Positions 1-6,250 are shown, counted from the stretch's first letter. The stretch: DNA of 6,307 nt from Granulicella sp. (GCA_003133205.1 PKWK01000080.1:1-6307), one strand, 5' to 3'. Translations and numbers: made by a program. Notes: generated from the letters alone by a model not told the origin.

Positions 1-169
1 TCCATCCACAAACATTAACACAAATCGACCGTAGTGTGAACACGCCCTAGTTCAACTCGCTGATCGAAACTGCCCCGTGAACTTGGGCAAAAGCCGACTT
101 TTCAGGCATTCGTCGTTCTAGCGTGATTCGATGGGGGAAGGCTCACGCGCAGAACTGGCTTACGAGAAG
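1..169. other. Non-coding stretch downstream of the aldolase; possible mobile-element end at 1-48
   Basis: I see no convincing gene here. Reading frames crossing this stretch lack ribosome binding sites and family-like sequence. No good intrinsic terminator follows the aldolase: the best candidates are a 5-bp TGCCC/GGGCA stem at 74-90 and a weak AAAAG/CTTTT stem at 90-103, neither followed by a clear T-run on the minus strand. Bases 34-48 read on the minus strand start GGGCGTGTTCACACT next to a CTAG at 47-50, which resembles the style of terminal repeats of IS5-like elements. With only one end visible this remains a guess. Confidence 0.3.
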
Positions 170-997
170 CTATTCCACGTCGTCCCTTACGGCTGCGAAT
201 TGGTCGGGCACTCGTTCCTCTTCCACGCGCTCCATGGCTTCTGTCACTGACTTCAACGCGGAATGCGCCCCGATTTTCAGGCACACGATGTCGTTGGTGC
301 AGAACAACAGGTCCACTCCCATTCGGATCCAGTGGGCATAATCCGCCGCGCCGCATGCGGTCGCAATCTTCTTACCGTTGCGCCGAGCTGTCTCGATGAT
401 TTTCTTTCCGGCTGCCAGCACTTCGGGATGGCCAGTCTGGCCGGGAAGGCCAAGACTGGCGGCGAGATCGGAGGGGCCGATGAAGACGTCCACGCCGGGC
501 ACGGCTGCAAGCTCTTCGATCCGAGCCAGCGCGGCCGTTGTCTCCACCTGCGCCAGCAGGCTGAGATCACGGTTCAGCCGCTGCTGCTCGGCCGGCACGT
601 CATGTACGAGCCCATACCTGAGTGCGCGCGACACGGTGAAGTGGCCCCGGCTTCCCTCCGGTGCGAACCGCGAGTACTTGACCAGCTGCTCCAGGTGCTC
701 GGGGGTGTCGGCCATGGGGACGTCGATGATATCGGGGCCGCATTCGGCCGCCTTTAACACGCTCTCCCGCCGCGTGTCCGGGATCCGGATCATGGTCAGC
801 ATCCCGGTCCCCGTCGCCATGCGGCACAGGTCAGCCGCCTCGGCAAAGGTGATGGGCGCGTGTTCCATCTCGATCCAGATGATCTTGAAACCCGTGTAGG
901 CCGCAATCTCCAGAAATACGGGATCGTAAAAATACAACGCCGCGCCCAGTAGCGGTCTTGCGCCGGCGTTGTCGATCGCTTCATGCAAACGGTTCAT
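170..997 (-). CDS. HpcH/HpaI-family class II aldolase (2-keto-3-deoxy sugar-acid aldolase type)
   Basis: This 275-residue cytoplasmic enzyme belongs to the HpcH/HpaI aldolase family, whose members cleave 2-keto-3-deoxy or 4-hydroxy-2-keto acids to pyruvate (or a relative) and an aldehyde, using a divalent metal. Landmarks seen: WIEMEHAP at 41-48 with the base histidine H46, IRIP with R71, the glycine-rich PEGSRG near 113-118, QVET with metal ligand E152, and GPSDLA with metal ligand D177. These line up almost residue for residue with E. coli HpaI H45, R70, E149 and D175, and the length is close to the usual 250-270. The exact substrate (heptenedioate, deoxyrhamnonate or deoxyglucarate type) cannot be told from sequence. 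The frame is open to a TTG at 1048, but the ATG at 997 has an AGAGGA site six bases upstream and gives the family's normal N-terminus. It is co-oriented with the upstream TonB-dependent receptor across a 196-bp gap. Confidence 0.93.
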   Translation of the reverse strand: MNRLHEAIDNAGARPLLGAALYFYDPVFLEIAAYTGFKIIWIEMEHAPITFAEAADLCRMATGTGMLTMIRIPDTRRESVLKAAECGPDIIDVPMADTPEHLEQLVKYSRFAPEGSRGHFTVSRALRYGLVHDVPAEQQRLNRDLSLLAQVETTAALARIEELAAVPGVDVFIGPSDLAASLGLPGQTGHPEVLAAGKKIIETARRNGKKIATACGAADYAHWIRMGVDLLFCTNDIVCLKIGAHSALKSVTEAMERVEEERVPDQFAAVRDDVE

Positions 998-1003
998 GGG
1001 GGT

Positions 1004-1009
1004 TCCTCT
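1004..1009 (-). promoter_or_regulatory. Ribosome binding site that fixes the aldolase start
   Basis: AGAGGA on the minus strand lies six bases before the ATG at 997-995. It favours this start over the in-frame TTG at 1048-1046, whose upstream AGGA is only four bases away. It also agrees with the position of the catalytic histidine in the family. Confidence 0.7.
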
Positions 1010-1075
1010 GCTGTCTGAGATTCTGATCTGAGGTTTCTCTAGAATCAATTCTTCCTAAGTCCCACATTCCAGCAG

Positions 1076-1171
1076 TTACGCAAACTCAAGAACATCATGC
1101 GCATCGCCTCCACCTGCGCGGGTCCGGCGATGATGTCCGGTCCGCGGCAGGTGCAGGAATACGCGCTTCAT
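1076..1171 (-). CDS. Doubtful small ORF (31 aa) just after the receptor gene
   Basis: A frame of 31 codons plus TAA starts with ATG 22 bases after the receptor stop codon. A good Shine-Dalgarno GGAGA (1182-1178) lies six bases before it. The peptide begins MKRVFLHLPRTGHH and is rich in Arg, Gly and His; I do not recognise it. A second minus-strand frame over the same bases (about 1047-1165, ending in TGA) reads more like ordinary protein (GPDIIAGPAQVEAMRMM), so this may be a decayed or frameshifted gene that once sat between receptor and aldolase. Alternatives are a leader peptide translated ahead of the aldolase, or chance in GC-rich DNA. No family assignment is possible. Confidence 0.22.
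   Translation of the reverse strand: MKRVFLHLPRTGHHRRTRAGGGDAHDVLEFA
1117..1146 (-). other. GC-rich hairpin between receptor and aldolase
   Basis: CGCGG (1117-1121) pairs with CCGCG (1142-1146), and CCGG (1124-1127) pairs with CCGG (1137-1140), with a small internal loop (GT against T) and a nine-base terminal loop. No T-run follows on the minus strand, so it is not a standard intrinsic terminator. It could act as an RNA-processing or stability element, or be chance in GC-rich DNA. Confidence 0.25.
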
Positions 1172-1193
1172 AGGCCGTCTCCGGCGTTACAAA

Positions 1194-4100
1194 TCAAAAA
1201 CTGAGCTTCAGCGACATCTGCACCTGGCGAGGCAGATTTGCCTGCGAGGAGATGGTGCCGAAGGTTGCGCTGGTCGGCGTCAGAGTCGGCGCCGCAAACT
1301 GCGGATGGTTCAGCGAGTTGAACATATCGCAGCGGAACTGCGCCTGCACCTTCTCCGTAATCCGGTTCGATTTGGAGAGCGACAGATCCAGGCTGTTGAT
1401 TCCGTCCGCGCGCGCGTGAGTCACCTGGGTGGGCAGCGTGCGTATATGGTCGCCCGTTACCGGCTGGTCGGCGGACAGCTTGTCGAACTGGCTGGTGTCG
1501 AACGTGCCCGCCACGTTGTGCGGATTCACCTGCAGGCTGTTCAGGCTGGTTCCGTTGTAGATGATGTCCCCCCAGGCGAAGGGAGGGCCGTCCGGCTGCA
1601 GCGTGTAGATCTCCGTCAGGTTCCAGCCGCTCATCAGGTAGTTCGCCACGGGAATGTTCGGATTGAACCTGCGCTTCTCGCCGAAGGGCAGCTCCCATGT
1701 TCCGCTGATCACCAGGTGCTGCGGCCGGTCGTCTGCGCTGATCCTCTTCTCCAGATTCGCGTCCTGCGGATTGAGGTAGCTGGTGCGGTCCAGCTTCTTG
1801 GACACGGCATAGTTTGCCACGAACCGCACGCCATGCGACATGCGCTTCTCCACCCGCATCTCCAGCATGTCGTAGATCGAGCTGCCGATCGGATCGCTGG
1901 ACAGCGTAACGCCTGTGTACTGCGGATACGGCAGCAAGAGCTGCGACTGCGCCACCGTGGAACCGTTGATGGTTGTGCCTGGCAGCAATCCAGCAAAGGG
2001 GTTGGCTACGGCGGCACTGAGGAAGTTGACCACCGATGCGACCCGCACCTGGCCGACATTCAGATACGATGCGGGCACATAGTCGAGGCTCTTGCTGACC
2101 GGCAGACGCGCGAGGTGCGCACCCACATATCCAACCTCCACCAGCGTATTGCCTGGCAGGCTCCGCTGGATATCCAGGTCCCAGCGGACCGCATAGTCGT
2201 TGCGCACCTGGGGCGAATAGAAGCTGATCGACTGGCCCAGAAACGTCGAGAGCCCCAGCGAATTGCCGGGCGGCTGGGTGAGTCCGCCCGGGAACGGATT
2301 CGACAGGGTTGTGCTCGGTGACAGGAACGAGTTTGTCGTCACCTGCATCGAGGTCGTCTGGTTGTAGCCGGGCGCAATCGCATCCTGCCGCCCGACATAG
2401 TCGTTGAAGATGCCGAAGCCTCCGCGGATGGACGTCTGCTTCAGAGGTGTCCACGCGAATCCCAGGCGCGGGCTGAAGTCGTCTGCCTTCGTCGTATAGA
2501 AGGTACGGTTGCTGGAGGTTGCAAACACCAGCCCTCCCATCAGCGTGGGGAAGGTGATGCCCGAGACCGGATGCGCCGCAAACGCTGTCTGCGCCGCCGC
2601 GTTGATCGGGCTCACGGTTGAGCTGGCGAAGCCGTTCACCGCGCGGTTGTTGCTCTCCACCGACGGGAAGTCGTGCTCATAACGCAATCCCAGGTTCAAG
2701 GTGAGGTTCGGCAGCAGGCGGAAGTTATCCTGCACGAACGCCGCAAGAAACCTCGCGCTGCTGGTCTCGTTGGTGTTCAGGTCGTAGCTTCCACTGGTTG
2801 GTAGCCCCATCTCCAGCGCAGCCAGGTCCTGACCAAAGGCTCCGCCGGCGGTGCTGAGCGGACCGTTGGTCCAGCCCGTACCGCCAAACGTGTACGACCC
2901 CGCAGAGTTCCCGTCAGCCACCGACCACGTCTTCTCCAGCCGCCCGTCCGCACCTACTTCCAGGCTGTGCCGGCCCATAGTGTGGCTCAGCATCGTGAAT
3001 ACCTGGAAGCCGTCGAACGGCTCGTACTGCCCCTTGCTGTAGCCGTAGCTGACGAAGTAGGGCATGCTGGTCACCGGAAATGCCGGGTAGCGCGACGCCG
3101 ACTGCAGCGCCGACGGGAACCCCAGGGTTGTCAGTGGAACGCTCGAAGCCAGTGGCCGCGACGTGATATTGCGTGTCCAGTTCAGCCGGTTGTCCCACAC
3201 CGTATTCGCCGAGAAGATGTGCACATCGTCCAGGGTCGAGCCCCAGTTGGGCTGGATGAGGTAGCTGCCCGTCGCGACGTTGCCGAACACGTTGCCCGAA
3301 GCGTGAAACCGGTCGTTGTGCCGGAAATCATACGACAGCTTATTCCGGCTGCTGATGTTCAGATCGATGCGCGCGAGTTCGCTGTCGAAGCGGTCCGTGC
3401 TGTTGCCTGGGTAGTAATAGTTGTTTTGTCCGTTCGACAGACCCGTTGTGTTCGGCTCCGCATAGTAGCTCAGCAGATTCATGCCCACCGTATTCAGGTA
3501 AGACGGCGGAATCACATTCGCCTTGCCCAGATACGAGATCGGCTGGCGCGTGATCTTGCCCCCCGACGGCACCGCCGTGTATGGATCGTAGATGGTCACT
3601 GTCGGCAGCAGCGCCGAAAAATCTCCCTGCCTCTCCGCATCGGTCGGCACGGTAGTAAGGCTGGGCGAAGGCGTGTTGTCGAGAAACTCCTCAAACGCAC
3701 CGAAGATAAACAGCTTGTCGTGCCCGTCGTAAAGCCGAGGGATGACCACCGGCCCGCCGTAGCTTCCGCCAAACTGGTTCGACCGTGTCACCGATTTCTT
3801 TGCGGCGGCCGCCTTGGTAAACCAGGGCGTGTCATTCAGCGCCGACCACTGCCCGAACTCATAAAGACTGCCGTGATACTTGTTAGTTCCGGACTTCGTG
3901 ACCTGGTTCACGGTTCCGCCGGCGGTATGCCCGTAGGCCGCGTCGGCCTGGAACGATTCCACCTTTACCTCCTGCACTGCATCCATCGGAGGGCTGTAGG
4001 CGATCGTGCCGTCGAAAAGGTAGTCCGGCGCGCCGTCCATCAACAGCTCGTTCTTCTTCTGCGCCGCTCCACCCATCGCAAAGCCGGACGGGCCGCTGTT

Positions 4101-4628
4101 GTCGAACGGATGGAAGAACTGCGGATTGTTCGAGGGAATCACCCCCATCGCCAGCTGCGAGAGGATGAGCGGCGTGTTGCCGTTCACCGGAATGTTCTCC
4201 GCGTCCTCCTGATTCAGCACCTGCCCGGTGGAGGCGCTCGACGTCTCCAGCAGCGAGCTCTCCGTCGAGACGGTGACCGTCTGCGACTGAGCTCCCATCT
4301 CCAGGGGCAAGTCCAAACCGACGTGCTCGTTAGCGCCGACCACCACGTTTTCCCGCACAAAGCTCTTGAATCCGCTTTCCGTCACCGTCACACGGTAGGT
4401 GCCCGGCGCAACAAACGGGAATGTGTATTCGCCCACCTTGTTGGTCACGGCCGTGTATGCGGATCCGGTGGACATCTCCGCGGCAACGACGTTGGCCCCG
4501 GCCAGTACCGCGCCGGTCGGATCAGTGACTCGCCCCGCAATGGTCCCCTTCGATATCTGGGCGTGAGCCAACGTTGCGAACCCAAATATCAGCAGCAAGC
4601 ATGTGCAAAGTGCTCTTGCTTTCCTCAT
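1194..4628 (-). CDS. TonB-dependent outer-membrane receptor with carboxypeptidase-regulatory-like N-terminus (acidobacterial type)
   Basis: This 1144-residue protein should be an outer-membrane beta-barrel importing a large or scarce substrate with TonB/ExbBD energy. Residues 1-23 form a signal peptide (basic start, LLLIFGFATLAHA core, predicted cleavage after AHA-23). A carboxypeptidase-regulatory-like Ig fold spans about 28-108 (GTIAGRVTDPTGA, then GEYTF and APGTYRVTV). The plug covers about 120-250 and includes NIPVNGN, LLMDG and GGTVNQVTKSGTN. The barrel runs from about 253 to the end, with NQFGGSYGGPV near 284-294, FIFGAFEEF near 307-315, IRGGFGIFNDY near 735-745 and EVGYVGAHL near 825-835. 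The last strand ends MSLKLSF with the terminal Phe expected of barrel proteins. QTVTVST near 116-122 could serve as a TonB box. Length and architecture match the large receptor family of Acidobacteria; the frame is intact. The ATG is supported by AAGGAG eight bases upstream. The substrate cannot be inferred; the aldolase downstream hints at sugar-acid metabolism. Confidence 0.95.
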   Translation of the reverse strand: MRKARALCTCLLLIFGFATLAHAQISKGTIAGRVTDPTGAVLAGANVVAAEMSTGSAYTAVTNKVGEYTFPFVAPGTYRVTVTESGFKSFVRENVVVGANEHVGLDLPLEMGAQSQTVTVSTESSLLETSSASTGQVLNQEDAENIPVNGNTPLILSQLAMGVIPSNNPQFFHPFDNSGPSGFAMGGAAQKKNELLMDGAPDYLFDGTIAYSPPMDAVQEVKVESFQADAAYGHTAGGTVNQVTKSGTNKYHGSLYEFGQWSALNDTPWFTKAAAAKKSVTRSNQFGGSYGGPVVIPRLYDGHDKLFIFGAFEEFLDNTPSPSLTTVPTDAERQGDFSALLPTVTIYDPYTAVPSGGKITRQPISYLGKANVIPPSYLNTVGMNLLSYYAEPNTTGLSNGQNNYYYPGNSTDRFDSELARIDLNISSRNKLSYDFRHNDRFHASGNVFGNVATGSYLIQPNWGSTLDDVHIFSANTVWDNRLNWTRNITSRPLASSVPLTTLGFPSALQSASRYPAFPVTSMPYFVSYGYSKGQYEPFDGFQVFTMLSHTMGRHSLEVGADGRLEKTWSVADGNSAGSYTFGGTGWTNGPLSTAGGAFGQDLAALEMGLPTSGSYDLNTNETSSARFLAAFVQDNFRLLPNLTLNLGLRYEHDFPSVESNNRAVNGFASSTVSPINAAAQTAFAAHPVSGITFPTLMGGLVFATSSNRTFYTTKADDFSPRLGFAWTPLKQTSIRGGFGIFNDYVGRQDAIAPGYNQTTSMQVTTNSFLSPSTTLSNPFPGGLTQPPGNSLGLSTFLGQSISFYSPQVRNDYAVRWDLDIQRSLPGNTLVEVGYVGAHLARLPVSKSLDYVPASYLNVGQVRVASVVNFLSAAVANPFAGLLPGTTINGSTVAQSQLLLPYPQYTGVTLSSDPIGSSIYDMLEMRVEKRMSHGVRFVANYAVSKKLDRTSYLNPQDANLEKRISADDRPQHLVISGTWELPFGEKRRFNPNIPVANYLMSGWNLTEIYTLQPDGPPFAWGDIIYNGTSLNSLQVNPHNVAGTFDTSQFDKLSADQPVTGDHIRTLPTQVTHARADGINSLDLSLSKSNRITEKVQAQFRCDMFNSLNHPQFAAPTLTPTSATFGTISSQANLPRQVQMSLKLSF

Positions 4629-4636
4629 TGTGGTTT

Positions 4637-4642
4637 CTCCTT
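4637..4642 (-). promoter_or_regulatory. Strong ribosome binding site of the receptor gene
   Basis: AAGGAG on the minus strand lies eight bases before the ATG at 4628-4626, a near-ideal Shine-Dalgarno and spacing. It confirms the start and agrees with the signal peptide beginning there. Confidence 0.8.
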
Positions 4643-4644
4643 TT

Positions 4645-4670
4645 GGGCAGAAACTTTAGGGCAGAAACTA
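4645..4670. repeat. Short tandem repeat in the receptor's 5' untranslated region
   Basis: GGGCAGAAACT occurs at 4645-4655 and again at 4659-4669, a 14-base period; the second unit continues to 4670. On the minus strand it reads as two AGTTTCTGCCC units directly before the ribosome binding site. It could be a regulator or small-RNA binding site, or a simple slippage duplication. Confidence 0.6.
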
Positions 4671-4695
4671 GAATGCCGATTTCGTAACGCCACAG

Positions 4696-4725
4696 ACAGT
4701 AGTCAACCGATCCGACTTCTGTCAA
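4696..4725 (-). promoter_or_regulatory. Candidate promoter for the receptor gene
   Basis: On the minus strand a perfect -35 box TTGACA (4725-4720) is followed after 18 bases by TACTGT (4701-4696), a weak -10 match (three of six). Transcription would start near 4690 and give a 5' leader of about 60 bases that includes the 14-base tandem repeat. The -35 match is good and the position sensible; the poor -10 keeps confidence low. Confidence 0.35.
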
Positions 4726-4742
4726 CACTTAACTTCTGAATT

Positions 4743-5121
4743 GTGCAGACAATTTTCATGTTGCTCGTCCGGGCACCATCCGATCGCTCGTCGAAGCTCT
4801 CCCTTGAGCCAAGCAAACACTTCCGATTCGAGCAAGAATGCTCCAATCTATTAGAGAGACTGCGCTTCTTGCTCACAATGAAGGAATTCCGCAAGACGGA
4901 ATGTGAGGCTGGATGCTGGGTTATATCGAGTCAATACCCACAATCACCAAGCGACTTAGGACGATTTTTGGGTCAAACCAATATGTCTGCACCGCAGTTC
5001 ACCGAATGCGACCATTAACTTTCACTCTTATCCTTGGCCATTGCTCGCCCCTTGAGCCAATGGCTTGGCAGAGAGATAACCAACTCTGAAGCCAAATCTT
5101 GTAGTTCCCGAAATACGGGTT
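4743..5121. other. Gene-poor stretch between IS element and receptor promoter
   Basis: I find no gene here. A plus-strand frame (4743-5018, 91 codons, GTG start) has no ribosome binding site and no family-like sequence, and the minus-strand frames are no better. Composition is less GC-rich than the flanking genes. Small structures seen: a hairpin with ATTCCG/CGGAAT arms (4886-4902), a near-repeat of CCCTTGAGCCAA (4801-4812 and 5049-5060), an AGCCA/TGGCT inverted repeat (5055-5065), and a CCCG/CGGG palindrome (5107-5119) next to the IS end. A minus-strand open frame of about 35 codons (5015-5121) leads out of the IS and may be a remnant of interrupted sequence. Confidence 0.5.
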
Positions 5122-5145
5122 GATGATTATGCCCTTAGCTCAGGC
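5122..5145 (+). repeat. Left terminal inverted repeat of the IS
   Basis: Reads GATGATTATGCC, then CTTA, then GCTCAGGC inward. It matches the right end in 21 of 24 positions; the mismatches fall at positions 13, 14 and 16. It contains the transposase stop codon (5127-5129) and its last codons. Confidence 0.85.
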
Positions 5146-6086
5146 AGAGCAATAAGTTGTTTGTATGTGACTGTTTGTGTTGCTAGGCATGCTCTGAGGA
5201 GTCGTGTGAGTAAGTCCTTTTCCATGGTTCTTCGGTTGAGCCTGTAGTTGAACTCGGCCACATAGCGCTTGAGGTGTTTGTTCTCGACGGTATGGTGAGT
5301 TCCCAGCAGGAAGCGCTTCAGGTTGGACAGCGTGATATGGACCCAGGGGAAGAGCTTGTGAGCTGGCTGGTCCTGTTTGGACAGCTCGATGGCGGTGTGG
5401 GCGAAGCCGTTCTGCTCCACATGCCAGTATCCGTTCCAGCCGTCGGTGAGGACATGGCTGCCGGGCTCGATCTTGTCCTTGAGGAAGCCGTCCAGACTTT
5501 TGGAACCGGCGTTCGGGAGTACCGACAGCGCTGCGAAGCCGGGGACCGGGGTCCTGCCCGGCTGGCCTGCGGCGCTATGTTCGACCGCCACGGCCACGAC
5601 GGACTTGCTCTTGGCGCCGCGCCCCTTGCGGGCTTCGCCATGCTCCTCGCCACCCACGTAGCCCTCGTCGACCTCGATCAGACCGCTCAACTTGTAGCTC
5701 TGATCGCGATCCTCCATCGCCTTGCGGATCTTGTGCTGCATCAGCCACGCGGTGCGGTAGCCGACGCCGATCTCCTTCGACAACTGCATCGCCGAGATGC
5801 CCTTTTTGTCGTGGCTCATTCGATAAATGGCCCAGAACCAGCTGGTCAGCGGCGTGCGGGTCTTGTGAAAGATCGTGCCCGCAGTCACCGAACACTGGTA
5901 CGCACAACGAGTGCACTCATGCACCTGGCGATCCGACATATAACCGCGGCTGGGGCCGTCACATCGCGGACAGCGAAACCCGTCCGGCCAGCGCTGCCGG
6001 TTTAGCTGCTCCCCGCAACCCGACTCCTCGCCAAACAAGGACCGGAACTCCTGTACCGTCAGCATCCTGAGACTCTTCTTCGACAT
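5127..6086 (-). CDS. IS1595-family transposase
   Basis: This 319-residue DDE-type transposase moves the surrounding element. Domains in order: an N-terminal region with the RWPDGF motif (32-37) and a zinc ribbon with C39, C42, C58 and C61; a helix-turn-helix-like stretch near 95-120 (GISAMQLSKEIGVGYRTAW); and an RNase H-fold core with EVDEGYVGG (D140), LTDGWNGY (D215) and HITLSNLKRFLLGTHH (N255 the likely third active-site position). The C-terminal EFNYRLNRR gives the E278, R282, R285 spacing noted in several IS1595 subgroups. All expected residues are present and the frame is intact, so it may be active. The ATG at 6086 has only a weak, distant AAGG upstream; the ATG at 6065 (residue 8), preceded by AAGAAGAG, is an alternative. 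Transcription from the interrupted antitoxin gene on the same strand could read into it. Confidence 0.93.
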   Translation of the reverse strand: MSKKSLRMLTVQEFRSLFGEESGCGEQLNRQRWPDGFRCPRCDGPSRGYMSDRQVHECTRCAYQCSVTAGTIFHKTRTPLTSWFWAIYRMSHDKKGISAMQLSKEIGVGYRTAWLMQHKIRKAMEDRDQSYKLSGLIEVDEGYVGGEEHGEARKGRGAKSKSVVAVAVEHSAAGQPGRTPVPGFAALSVLPNAGSKSLDGFLKDKIEPGSHVLTDGWNGYWHVEQNGFAHTAIELSKQDQPAHKLFPWVHITLSNLKRFLLGTHHTVENKHLKRYVAEFNYRLNRRTMEKDLLTRLLRACLATQTVTYKQLIALPELRA

Positions 6087-6111
6087 GAAATTAGACTATC
6101 GCCTTATCTTC

Positions 6112-6135
6112 GCCTGAGCAAGAGGCATAATCATC
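6112..6135 (-). repeat. Right terminal inverted repeat of the IS
   Basis: On the minus strand it reads GATGATTATGCC, then TCTT, then GCTCAGGC inward, pairing with the left end in 21 of 24 positions. Its first bases (GATGA) supply a TGA stop for the antitoxin frame running into the element. Confidence 0.85.
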
Positions 6136-6238
6136 TTCTGGCATTCTCGATTACCACTTCGGCCCCGGCGCGCACCTTCGCGATCAGTCCGGCAAAATTG
6201 CCCGCCGCTTCCGCTTCCGAGATGTGAACCGTCGCCAT
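6131..6238 (-). pseudogene. 5' fragment of a Phd/YefM-type antitoxin gene truncated by the IS
   Basis: ATG at 6238 opens a frame beginning MATVHISEAEAAGNF and continuing LIAKVRAGAEVVIENAR. This is the typical N-terminal half of Phd/YefM (prevent-host-death) antitoxins: a short beta strand, a helix carrying the SEAEA segment, then the helix ending in RAGAEVVIE. These proteins bind their own promoter through this part and neutralise a toxin (often VapC, Doc or RelE type) through the C-terminal half. Here 34 native codons remain; the 35th is completed by the IS end, which then gives TGA at 6133-6131. Intact members are usually 75-95 residues, so the toxin-binding half is lost. Neither the rest of the gene nor a toxin is visible left of the IS. 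A GGGGG run about 13-17 bases upstream is a poor ribosome binding site. TATGAT (6250-6245) would place the transcription start almost at the ATG, so a leaderless message is possible. Confidence 0.75.
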
Positions 6239-6244
6239 GTGAAA

Positions 6245-6250
6245 ATCATA
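6245..6250 (-). promoter_or_regulatory. Possible -10 box of the truncated antitoxin gene
   Basis: TATGAT on the minus strand matches TATAAT in five of six positions and ends six bases before the ATG. No good -35 box lies 16-18 bases further upstream; TTGTCT is about 22 bases away. It would give a leaderless transcript reading into the IS. Confidence 0.2.

Larger units (their letters stand above)
5122..6135 (-). mobile_element. Complete IS1595-family insertion sequence, 1014 bp
   Basis: The ends are set by imperfect inverted repeats at 5122-5145 and 6112-6135 (21 of 24 bases identical; outermost 12 bases GATGATTATGCC perfect). One transposase gene fills almost the whole element, and its stop codon lies inside the left repeat. 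Size and single-gene layout fit IS1595-family elements. These elements normally make an 8-bp target duplication. The 8 bases outside each end (5114-5121 TACGGGTT, 6136-6143 TTCTGGCA) do not match, so the flanks have been rearranged or the true ends differ slightly. The right end interrupts an antitoxin gene. Confidence 0.85.

Noticed and set aside
74..103. Small stems downstream of the aldolase as an intrinsic terminator
   Set aside because: Five-base stems with no GC-rich core followed by a T-run on the minus strand; too weak to call.
998..1048. TTG start giving a longer aldolase
   Set aside because: It adds 17 residues absent from the family and is preceded by a badly spaced AGGA. The ATG at 997 has a better site and the catalytic residues then fall in standard positions.
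1168..2454. 428-codon minus-strand frame overlapping the receptor
   Set aside because: It is an alternate-frame shadow inside the receptor gene, with low-complexity composition and no recognisable domain.
2967..4739. 590-codon plus-strand frame antisense to the receptor
   Set aside because: It lies almost entirely over the receptor gene in the opposite strand, is rich in Arg, His and Val as expected for a GC-rich shadow frame, and shows no family motif.
4886..4902. ATTCCG/CGGAAT hairpin as a terminator
   Set aside because: The stem is short and AT-containing with no T-run on either side, and no gene ends nearby.
4743..5018. 91-codon plus-strand frame in the gene-poor stretch
   Set aside because: It has a GTG start, no ribosome binding site and no family-like sequence, and it begins beside the receptor promoter region.
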